Positions 1 to 7,176 of a DNA stretch of 14,331 nt are shown in pieces. The notes under the pieces are model-generated. The model did not search any database, was not told the origin of the DNA, and saw only the letters and a list, made by a program, of their open reading frames with translations. Source of the DNA: Thermoprotei archaeon. Lineage in GTDB: Archaea > Thermoproteota > Thermoprotei > QMSL01 > B3-G16. Numbering within the stretch: position 1 is the stretch's first letter; each line of letters begins with the position of its first letter. The stretch lies in NCBI GenBank assembly GCA_003649665.1, contig QMSL01000015.1, forward strand, positions 1 through 14,331. Reading direction: 5' to 3'. The translations under genes and the position numbers were made by a program.

Positions 1-1
1 A

Positions 2-2473
2 TCACAGACCTTAACGAATCGTGAATATCAGCTATTAAGGGATGCATCAATAGCAGTAGCTAAAGCTATAGGTATAATCGGAGAGTGCAATGTTCAATTA
101 GCCCTAGATCCAAGGTCTGAGACTTTTTATGTAATAGAGACTAATCCGAGAATGTCAAGATCATCAGCATTAGCAAGTAAGGCTACGGGCTATCCATTAG
201 CCTATATAGCTGCAAAACTAGCGCTGGGCTATACCCTTCCAGAATTAATTAATAAGGTCACTGGCATAACGTCTGCTCACTTTGAGCCTGCCCTAGATTA
301 CGTAGTAGTTAAAATGCCTAGGTGGGATTTCAATAAGTTCCCTGGTTCCATAAAGGTAATAGGAACTGAAATGCGTAGCATAGGCGAAGTAATGGCCATA
401 GGTAGGTGTTTTGAAGAAGCTCTCCAAAAGGCAATAAGGATGTTAGATATAGGCAAAGAAGGCTTAGTGGCAAATCCAAACGATAGTGATGACCTTTCCT
501 TGGAAGAATTAAGAGAAAAACTAAGAGTACCTAGACCGGATAGGATATTCATAATAGCGAAGGCGATAAAGGCAGGCATGTCAATAAATGAGATCTACGA
601 GTTAACAGGTATAGATCCATGGTACTTACATAAAATTGAAAACATAGTCTTAATGGAACGTAAGCTCAGGAAGGTGGGGAAATTAACTGATAGAGCAGAT
701 ATTGTTAGACTCATAAAAGAGGCAAAAAGACTTGGTTTTTCGGACAAACAGATAGCCTTGTGCTTGGGAACTACCGAGGATGAAGTACGGCGCTTTAGGA
801 AGAAACATGGGATATTACCCGTAGTAAAACAAATAGATACCCTAGCTGCTGAATGGCCAGCTAGAACGAATTACCTATACTTAACCTATGGTGGTGACTC
901 AGACGATATAGACCTCTCTAAGAAGAAGCGTAAGGTGTTAATCCTAGGCGCTGGTGTCTTTAGAATAGGCGTTTCGGTAGAGTTCGATTGGTGCGTAGTC
1001 CAGCTCTCATGGGCCTTGAGGAAGAGAGGTATAGATGAAGTAATAGTTCTCAATTACAATCCTGAAACTGTATCAACAGATTGGGATGTAAACGATAAGC
1101 TCTACTTTGATGAGATAACTTTAGAACGAGTTCTTGACATATATGAAAAGGAAAAACCCATTGGCGTAATAGCTTGTGTTGGCGGACAGATATCTAATAA
1201 CTTAGCCCCCCTCCTTGAGAAACGAGGTGTAAAAATACTTGGATCAAGTGGAAAAGCTGTTGATATGGCAGAGGATAGACGGAAGTTCAGCGCTCTTCTC
1301 GATAAACTCGGAATACCTCAACCGCCTTGGATAGAATGCAAGGATCCGAGGGAAGTAAGGGAATTCTGCTCAAAAATAGGCTTCCCCGTCATTATCAGAC
1401 CTTCTTATGTATTATCTGGCGTGGCAATGAGAGTGATCAGAAGTGAGAAGGAACTGGAGAAGTACTTAGATGAAATAATGAGGAATCCCGATATAAGAAA
1501 GCTTGTGGTAAGTAAGTTCATGGAGAATGCAAGAGAAGTGGAAGTGGATTGTGTCTCTGACGGTAAAAGAGTTCTTATAGGCGCTGTCATAGAACATATA
1601 GAGCGTGCTGGAGTTCATTCCGGTGACTCTACAATGGTCATTCCCCCATTTACATTGGACAAAGAAGTGATAGATAAGATCAAGAGATATACATATATGA
1701 TATGTACGGCCCTAGGAGCAAGGGGACCCGTTAATATCCAGTATGTAGTCAAGAACGGTAAAGTCTACGTCATAGAATGCAATCTAAGAGCCTCTCGTTC
1801 TATGCCCTTTGTTTCTAAGGTTAAGGGTGTTAACCTAATGGAGCATGTAGCAGATGTAATACTCTACGGCAGATTAAACATTCCTGAAGACATATACGAA
1901 CCTGAGGTGAGCCATTGGGGAATTAAGACACCTCAATTCTCATGGACTAGAATAAGAGGAGCTTATCCATCATTAGACGTTGAAATGAGATCTACAGGTG
2001 AGGTTGCCTCTCTTGGAATTAACTTCTATGACGCCTTAATTAAGTCATGGCTCTCCGCACCTCCAAATAATATTCCTCCAAAGGGAAGTATTATCCTCAT
2101 ATTAGTTAATGACGACCTAATTAATGATGATATAGCGAAGATTAATGAGATAGTAAAGGATCTTGCTAACCTATCCTATAAGCCAAGAATAATACATCCC
2201 GAACTTCTTGAGAACGGCGTTTCCATTGATGAGTATGTAGCACTTATAAAGGAAGGGAAAGTAGGACTGGTGATAGCTATAAATACTCAGAACGATAACG
2301 GCTTTAAATGGGATTATCCCATTAGGCGAGCTTGTGCCGACTTCTTAGTCCCACTCGTTCTTGACGTAGATTTAGCTTATCACTTAGTTAAAGCGTTTAA
2401 TTACTACCTATCAGGTCAGAAGATTACTATAATGTCTTTAGATGAATACTACCGAGGTGTTTTCAATGGATGA
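2..2473 (+). CDS. carB: Carbamoyl-phosphate synthase large subunit (5' truncated by window edge)
   Basis: The large synthetase subunit makes carbamoyl phosphate from ammonia, bicarbonate and 2 ATP for arginine and pyrimidine synthesis in the cytoplasm. The reading frame is open from base 2 with no start, giving 823 residues. CarB is usually about 1050-1080 residues, so roughly 230-250 N-terminal residues lie outside. Reading from the edge, I see the end of the first ATP-grasp domain (TLTNREYQLLRDAS, then ETNPRMSRSSALASKATGYP), an oligomerisation region at about residues 170-305, and a second Rossmann-like start (VLILGAGVFRIGVSVEFDW, about 310) with NYNPETVSTDWD. The second ATP-grasp follows (RPSYVLSGVAMRVI, then ECNLRASRSMPFVSKVKG), with an MGS-like allosteric domain from about 690 to the end. 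The internal ATG at 152 is not the start, because conserved CarB sequence lies in frame before it. It overlaps carA by 8 bases. Identification is secure. Confidence 0.97.
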   Translation, partial: SQTLTNREYQLLRDASIAVAKAIGIIGECNVQLALDPRSETFYVIETNPRMSRSSALASKATGYPLAYIAAKLALGYTLPELINKVTGITSAHFEPALDYVVVKMPRWDFNKFPGSIKVIGTEMRSIGEVMAIGRCFEEALQKAIRMLDIGKEGLVANPNDSDDLSLEELREKLRVPRPDRIFIIAKAIKAGMSINEIYELTGIDPWYLHKIENIVLMERKLRKVGKLTDRADIVRLIKEAKRLGFSDKQIALCLGTTEDEVRRFRKKHGILPVVKQIDTLAAEWPARTNYLYLTYGGDSDDIDLSKKKRKVLILGAGVFRIGVSVEFDWCVVQLSWALRKRGIDEVIVLNYNPETVSTDWDVNDKLYFDEITLERVLDIYEKEKPIGVIACVGGQISNNLAPLLEKRGVKILGSSGKAVDMAEDRRKFSALLDKLGIPQPPWIECKDPREVREFCSKIGFPVIIRPSYVLSGVAMRVIRSEKELEKYLDEIMRNPDIRKLVVSKFMENAREVEVDCVSDGKRVLIGAVIEHIERAGVHSGDSTMVIPPFTLDKEVIDKIKRYTYMICTALGARGPVNIQYVVKNGKVYVIECNLRASRSMPFVSKVKGVNLMEHVADVILYGRLNIPEDIYEPEVSHWGIKTPQFSWTRIRGAYPSLDVEMRSTGEVASLGINFYDALIKSWLSAPPNNIPPKGSIILILVNDDLINDDIAKINEIVKDLANLSYKPRIIHPELLENGVSIDEYVALIKEGKVGLVIAINTQNDNGFKWDYPIRRACADFLVPLVLDVDLAYHLVKAFNYYLSGQKITIMSLDEYYRGVFNG
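2454..2459 (+). promoter_or_regulatory. Ribosome binding site GAGGTG deciding the carA start
   Basis: GAGGTG matches the complement of the archaeal 16S 3' end and lies 6 bases before ATG 2466, inside carB. It favours 2466 over the ATG at 2442, which has no such site. Confidence 0.75.
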
Positions 2474-3617
2474 GAGAATGAAGGCTATCTTAATACTAGA
2501 AGACGGGACCATATTTAGGGGATTAGGCTTTGGGTATCCAAGAACTGTTATAGGTGAAGTAGTATTTACCACAGGAATGGTAGGATACACCGAAGCTCTT
2601 ACAGATCCTTCATTTAAGGGCCAGATCCTTTGCTTCACCTACCCTCTAATAGGAAACTATGGAGTCCCACCATACGATATGGTTGATGAGTACGGCTTCC
2701 CTCTTCATTTTGAGTCTGTAGGTATAAAGGTAGAGGGAGTGATAGTTCATGAGGCATGTCCTAAGCCAAGTCATTGGAGTTCGGTTAAAAGTATAGACGA
2801 ATGGTTAAGAGAGGAGAAAGTCCCTGGTATTTATGGTATCGATACTAGAAGACTTGTAATGAAGTTAAGAACACAGGGCGTTATGATGGGCATATTAAGC
2901 GTATATGACGTGGATGAGGAAATTGATGTAAGCGGTTTATTTTCAAAACTAAGGGAATCCACTAGATATGGTGAAATCAACTTTATCAAGGAGGTCTCCG
3001 TGCGGAAACCAATATTTTATAACTCAAAGACCCCTAGGGTAAGAGGTTTAGTAGCGATAATTGATTGTGGGATAAAGCTAAGCATTATTCGTTCAATTCT
3101 TAGGAGAGGATACGATGTAGCGCTTCTCCCCTATAACGTACGCGCGGAGTATATTATGGACTTAAAACCATCTGGTGTAGTAATAAGTAATGGCCCAGGC
3201 AACCCAAAGCTTTGCAAAGAGACCATAAAGACAACAAAAGCCCTCATAGAATACGGTATACCAATGTTAGGCATATGCCTAGGCCACCAAATAATATCCC
3301 TGGCATTAGGTGCCGAAACATACAAACTCCCTTACGGTCATAGAGGTCAGAACAAGCCTTGCGTAGACCTAAGAACTGGTATGTGTTATGTAACATCTCA
3401 AAATCACGGTTATGCTGTAGATAAAAACACGCTAAAAGGCACAGGACTTAAACTATGGTTCATTAATGCAGATGATAAAACCGTAGAAGGAGTCATTAAT
3501 GAAAGAAGAAGAATACTTGGTGTCCAATTCCATCCTGAGGCTTCACCCGGGCCAAATGACACAGCTTGGGTCTTCGATTATTTCGTAAAAATAATGGAAA
3601 GTACCAATAAGAGTTAG
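2466..3617 (+). CDS. carA: Carbamoyl-phosphate synthase small (glutaminase) subunit
   Basis: This subunit hydrolyses glutamine and passes ammonia to CarB. It has 383 residues, the usual length. The N-terminal small-subunit domain carries GEVVFTTGMVGYTEALTDPS (about 30-49). The C-terminal class I glutamine amidotransferase domain starts near residue 195. Its triad is visible: nucleophile Cys271 in GICLGHQ, and His356 and Glu358 in QFHPEASPGP. The open frame reaches back to an ATG at 2442. I chose ATG 2466 because GAGGTG at 2454-2459 sits 6 bases upstream, and because a start there gives the standard N-terminus (KAILILEDGTIFRG). The start lies inside the last codons of carB (8-base overlap), so translation is probably coupled and the two form one operon. 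The order is carB then carA, the reverse of the common bacterial carAB order. The stop overlaps the stop of the convergent methyltransferase gene by 4 bases. Confidence 0.97.
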   Translation: MDERMKAILILEDGTIFRGLGFGYPRTVIGEVVFTTGMVGYTEALTDPSFKGQILCFTYPLIGNYGVPPYDMVDEYGFPLHFESVGIKVEGVIVHEACPKPSHWSSVKSIDEWLREEKVPGIYGIDTRRLVMKLRTQGVMMGILSVYDVDEEIDVSGLFSKLRESTRYGEINFIKEVSVRKPIFYNSKTPRVRGLVAIIDCGIKLSIIRSILRRGYDVALLPYNVRAEYIMDLKPSGVVISNGPGNPKLCKETIKTTKALIEYGIPMLGICLGHQIISLALGAETYKLPYGHRGQNKPCVDLRTGMCYVTSQNHGYAVDKNTLKGTGLKLWFINADDKTVEGVINERRRILGVQFHPEASPGPNDTAWVFDYFVKIMESTNKS

Positions 3618-4432
3618 CCCTTGATAGCGTATATGAATGCCTGAACCTCAAGTCCTAAGTCAATCAATACAACGTCCCATTCTAGCTCCTCGAGAATATC
3701 CATTATCTCCCCCGGTTCTACGACGTTTTTATGAACCTCTATGATAAGCCTCTTTATATTATCACCCCTTAATATGTTCTTACATGAGCGGAGAAGAACC
3801 TCTTCATATCCTTCAACATCAATCTTTACGAGATCTATCCTGTGAAGTTTGTATGTCTCAAGTACCCTTCTCAAGGTCACAACTCTCACTTTTAAAGCCT
3901 TGATATATTCTCCACTCATATCTAACACGTACTCTCTCAGTAATGAGGAATTTAGATAATCACGCGGTATGTATAAAATGCTCTCTCCATTTTTAGCTCC
4001 AATTGCATAGTCATGAACTACTGCATTCCTCAACATGTTTATCTCAACGTTCATACGTGCTATTTTATACGCTAGCGGATTTGGTTCAAATCCTATTACA
4101 ATCCCGTTCTCTCCGATAAATCTTGATACTTTAAGAAGCCACAATCCTATGAAACAACCAATATCGATAACTTTCCAGCCCCTCTTAGGTATGAAGTTCT
4201 TGACTAACTCGTAGTCCCTATACCAAAATATATGAAGTACATTCCTCCATACAGCATCAATAACAGTAACTGGTATATAGGCCCTTAAATTATAAGGAAG
4301 TTTGATTTCTAATACTTGCCTCCATTTCCATGGAATAAATCGCGCTAAAGTTAACTTAAAGCATGTGCTTAAAGGCAAGGATTTGAACGAACATGCTATC
4401 TGCTTAATTAGATTCTCCTCTAATAACGACAC
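3614..4432 (-). CDS. FkbM-family SAM-dependent methyltransferase
   Basis: This is a predicted O-methyltransferase with a Rossmann fold; its substrate is unknown. Of 272 residues, the first 80 or so are a family-poor N-terminal region. After it come SAM motif I (VIDIGCFIGLW, 88-98), the acidic motif (GFEPNP, 114-119), and the FkbM hallmark VKIDVEGYE (202-210) followed by RLIIEVH (228-234). There is no signal peptide, so it is probably cytoplasmic or peripheral. The start is uncertain. The longest frame begins at GTG 4432, with no clear ribosome site but an AT-rich TTAATATT about 25 bases upstream, which would suit a leaderless transcript. It lies 30 bases downstream of the MFS gene on the same strand and may be cotranscribed. 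FkbM enzymes act on glycans, lipids or natural products, but no glycosyltransferases are nearby. Family assignment is good; the substrate cannot be called. Confidence 0.85.
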   Translation of the reverse strand: MSLLEENLIKQIACSFKSLPLSTCFKLTLARFIPWKWRQVLEIKLPYNLRAYIPVTVIDAVWRNVLHIFWYRDYELVKNFIPKRGWKVIDIGCFIGLWLLKVSRFIGENGIVIGFEPNPLAYKIARMNVEINMLRNAVVHDYAIGAKNGESILYIPRDYLNSSLLREYVLDMSGEYIKALKVRVVTLRRVLETYKLHRIDLVKIDVEGYEEVLLRSCKNILRGDNIKRLIIEVHKNVVEPGEIMDILEELEWDVVLIDLGLEVQAFIYAIKG

Positions 4433-4462
4433 AGTTAAGAGGGATACTTATCAATATTAAGT

Positions 4463-5620
4463 TTATCTTCTTCTCTCATCTCCTAGGATAAGCATAAATA
4501 ATAAAGCTATGAGACTTATTACTGCCATTCCATAGAATACTAATGAGGCATCGTAATGAGACCATAAAATCCCAGCTAAAGAGGGTCCTATTATGAACCC
4601 TACCCTAATTGAAGTTTGCCTTAACGTTATTACGACACTTCTTATATCTTTTGATGATATACGTACTATGTAGGATATTGAAGACGGCCACGTAGCACTC
4701 CATGTTCCTATGAGCGTCATGTAAAGTATCCCTAATAACGCTACATTATCCACATGTGGCCATATAAATAATATTAGTGGAATTGGAAGCGTAAAGAGAA
4801 CCATTGCCTTTTTATATCCTATTCTATCACCCAACATTCCACTAGGTACCTGAGTAATCATTGTCGCAAGTCCTAGACCTATTGATGAAAAGAACCCTAT
4901 TTGCGATTTAGTAAGCGAGAATTCTTCATCTAGGTATATCGGTAATATGGGATCAAGCATTCCTCTTGATGTTGATAAAATCCCATATGCAAGTAAGAAT
5001 ATGATTACGTCTCTAGTGACTCTAAACATTTTTAACGAAAAAGATCTTATTTTTCTCCTCATGTTTTCTCCTTTCCTTAACATCAAGCTTGGCACCATAA
5101 AGAAAAGCGCCGTTATGGCCTCAGAGCTATATAAGGCTTTCCATCCCCATCTTTCTGCTAGAATTCCACCGAGTATTGGCCCTATAAGTCCTCCAATGGG
5201 CCATGAAAGATTCATTACCCCATATGTAATTCCCATTTTCCTTTCTTTGGACATATTTGCTATCATGAGCATTCTTATAGGTATAAATATTGCAAAAGCA
5301 CTAGAACTTAGTACTAGGAATGGTATAGCCTCCCTCCACGTCCTCACATAACCGAGGAAGATGCCTGAGATAACTAGGAGGAAGAAGCACATGCTTATGA
5401 CTGTTCCAGGATCTATAAGATCTGATATAAGACCAAAGATAAACATAAATGCGGTAGATATAGCACTAGTAAGCGAAAATACATATCCTATATCGCTTAC
5501 AGAGGCTCCTAAATCGGCTAGATAGAGCGATTGAAGGCTCATTATCATATTGATACATATCGCAATACCCACATTTGCTATGAAGAGTAGCTTTAACCTC
5601 CTTCTGGAGTCTTCATCCAT
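4463..5620 (-). CDS. Major facilitator superfamily (MFS) transporter
   Basis: This is an integral membrane secondary transporter of 385 residues, nearly all hydrophobic segments, consistent with the 12-helix MFS fold. The loop between helices 2 and 3 carries GLISDLIDPGTVIS (63-76), a weak MFS motif A. The equivalent loop in the second half (GMLGDRIGYKKAM) is a much better motif A, and GPILGGILAERWGWKALY resembles the helix 5 region of drug-efflux type MFS proteins. A basic cytoplasmic linker (LRKGENMRRKIRS) separates the halves. ATG 5620 is the only sensible start. A GGAGG lies upstream at 5646-5650 (minus strand) but is about 25 bases from the ATG, with no in-frame ATG, GTG or TTG between, so it probably does not set the start. 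Substrate is unknown; pairing with a methyltransferase hints at small-molecule export, which is inference only. Confidence 0.88.
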   Translation of the reverse strand: MDEDSRRRLKLLFIANVGIAICINMIMSLQSLYLADLGASVSDIGYVFSLTSAISTAFMFIFGLISDLIDPGTVISMCFFLLVISGIFLGYVRTWREAIPFLVLSSSAFAIFIPIRMLMIANMSKERKMGITYGVMNLSWPIGGLIGPILGGILAERWGWKALYSSEAITALFFMVPSLMLRKGENMRRKIRSFSLKMFRVTRDVIIFLLAYGILSTSRGMLDPILPIYLDEEFSLTKSQIGFFSSIGLGLATMITQVPSGMLGDRIGYKKAMVLFTLPIPLILFIWPHVDNVALLGILYMTLIGTWSATWPSSISYIVRISSKDIRSVVITLRQTSIRVGFIIGPSLAGILWSHYDASLVFYGMAVISLIALLFMLILGDERRR

Positions 5621-5650
5621 AGTGGTCTTATGAAAGAAGAGAATTCCTCC

Positions 5651-5664
5651 TTTTAAGCTTATAG
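5651..5664 (-). promoter_or_regulatory. Probable promoter (TATA-like) of the MFS gene
   Basis: On the minus strand CTATAAGCTTAAAA lies about 31-44 bases before the MFS ATG, so the transcript would start within about 15 bases of the start codon. A second AT-rich element (GAATATAATATAG) lies further upstream, so which one is used is uncertain. Confidence 0.4.
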
Positions 5665-5720
5665 CATTAGCAAAAACTATATTATATTCATAACCATGAC
5701 TTTTACCGTGCTTGAGAATG

Positions 5721-5730
5721 ATAAAAATTC
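5721..5730 (-). terminator. Poly-T stretch after the transglutaminase-like gene
   Basis: Directly after the stop, the minus strand reads GAATTTTTAT. Short T runs like this act as intrinsic terminators in archaea. No hairpin is needed and none was seen. Confidence 0.4.
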
Positions 5731-7110
5731 CTATATTGTTTCGTACTCAAGTATTTCTAGTTTGAAATCCCACTTGTCAAAGTAAAGATTTCCTCCACTC
5801 CATTCAACTTCACCTCGCTGGTTATCAACTGAGTCAGATCGGAAGTATCTCTTAGGGGGATCGAACTGTACCATTATATCTCCATTAGCGACCATTCTGA
5901 AGTTATCTATATTGCCGAAGTAGAAGTACTTCCTATCCTCTGGCATGCTTCCTCCTATTGAAGGATCCACATAGAGCCAGCCGTATGGTTCTACATAGAA
6001 CTGCGCCCAATCATGTGGACTTGGACTAATTGGATTCATGTACCAACTCGATTGCCATCTAGCTGGAACACCTACAATCCTACACAACGTGATGAACAGT
6101 AGTGCCTGCATTCCACAATCGCCTCTCCTATTTTTGGCAACGTACTCTGGAATATTGTCGTAAAGCGCATATTCATATGGCAAGTTGTACGTAATGTTCT
6201 TGACAATCCACTTATATATCTTCTGCGCCTTAATGTAGGGGTTTCTCTCATCACCGACTATCTCCTTTGCTAAACTCTCTAAGTAAGGTGTAAACTCTAT
6301 ATGAGGTGGTTGTTCCGCGGTATACCTTACATAGAGATCGCTATTCTCATCATATGGCTCAATTCTAGATGGATCAACTCTAACGAAGAACCCCTTACAT
6401 ACATATTCGTACTCTATCCATACCTCTGCTCCGCTCTTAGTGGCATACACTTCGAAATATGCCGTCCTCTGTAGCGCTTCCTCATGTGCGATGTATGGTC
6501 TCGAAGGACTGTATCCTAGAATTCTTATATTTGACTGCAATTCGCATTTCCTTGGTATTGGAATCCAAATCCTTACTCTCTCTCCATCTGGAACAGCGCC
6601 TGCTCTCAACTTTATGGTATGTCTAACCTTAAATCTTACTGGCATCACATATCCTTCCTTTTCCTTACCTAGCTCGATTATCCTATCCTGTTGCTCATAG
6701 AGTTTTCTCCTAGCCCTTTCTCGCTTTTCATCTCTCTTTGTCCTTCTCTTCTCCCATTCCTTGTTAAGCTTAAAGAAGTTGAACACGAAGAACTTAAAGA
6801 AGCGTACTTCTCCATCTATGATCCTGTAATCGAATTTCCCTGCATTCATAAGGCTTTTGAATTCCTCTCGAGTTATATCAGGTACTTCCTCTTTGAATTT
6901 CTTAAAGGCCTCCTCCACAGTTAGATTGTATTCTCCTCTGAGCACGTTTATCCTAAAAAGTTCGTATTCTAGGCGTTCTCTCCTTTCTGGATCTCTTATT
7001 CTCTTTAGCGCTACCTTAATGGCCTCCTCTGCTTCCTTGAGCTTTCCACTATCTACTAACTCCCTTATACTATCTGGTATTGGTTGCTTAAGGAATGCAA
7101 TTATACTCAT
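5731..7110 (-). CDS. Transglutaminase-like (papain-fold) cytoplasmic protein
   Basis: The protein has a transglutaminase-like core of the kind found in proteases, peptide N-glycanases and amidases. Of 459 residues, the first 115 or so form a helical charged domain containing EEFKSLMNAGKFDYRIIDGE (82-101). A strongly basic stretch (118-136, KRRTKRDEKRERARRK) is probably a coiled coil, and a beta-rich domain covers about 155-250. The catalytic core has Cys332 (RRGDCGMQALLF), His366 (PHDWAQFYV) and Asp382 (YVDPSIGG), a complete Cys-His-Asp triad. There is no signal peptide or membrane segment, so it should be cytoplasmic. The start at ATG 7110 has AGGG 6 bases upstream and its own TATA box. It lies 66 bases downstream of the GH2 gene on the same strand, which suggests a role in glycoconjugate or peptide breakdown but does not prove it. 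The reaction is unknown. Confidence 0.85.
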   Translation of the reverse strand: MSIIAFLKQPIPDSIRELVDSGKLKEAEEAIKVALKRIRDPERRERLEYELFRINVLRGEYNLTVEEAFKKFKEEVPDITREEFKSLMNAGKFDYRIIDGEVRFFKFFVFNFFKLNKEWEKRRTKRDEKRERARRKLYEQQDRIIELGKEKEGYVMPVRFKVRHTIKLRAGAVPDGERVRIWIPIPRKCELQSNIRILGYSPSRPYIAHEEALQRTAYFEVYATKSGAEVWIEYEYVCKGFFVRVDPSRIEPYDENSDLYVRYTAEQPPHIEFTPYLESLAKEIVGDERNPYIKAQKIYKWIVKNITYNLPYEYALYDNIPEYVAKNRRGDCGMQALLFITLCRIVGVPARWQSSWYMNPISPSPHDWAQFYVEPYGWLYVDPSIGGSMPEDRKYFYFGNIDNFRMVANGDIMVQFDPPKRYFRSDSVDNQRGEVEWSGGNLYFDKWDFKLEILEYETI

Positions 7111-7144
7111 TGGTATCCCTGCGAATAATCAGAGTGTAAAACTA

Positions 7145-7152
7145 ATTATATA
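7145..7152 (-). promoter_or_regulatory. TATA box of the transglutaminase-like gene
   Basis: On the minus strand TATATAAT is centred about 38 bases before ATG 7110, which predicts a leader of about 13 bases. It lies in the 66-base gap after the GH2 gene, so this gene can be expressed independently of it. Confidence 0.55.
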
Positions 7153-7167
7153 CTTTTTGGGAGATGG

Positions 7168-7176
7168 AAAAATATT
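7168..7176 (-). terminator. Poly-T stretch after the GH2 gene
   Basis: Immediately after the GH2 stop, the minus strand reads AATATTTTT. This is a T-run terminator candidate just before the promoter of the next gene. Confidence 0.4.

Noticed and set aside
4947..5351. A 134-codon plus-strand frame inside the MFS gene
   Set aside because: It is the antisense shadow of a membrane protein; hydrophobic codons on one strand commonly leave the other open. No promoter or ribosome site.
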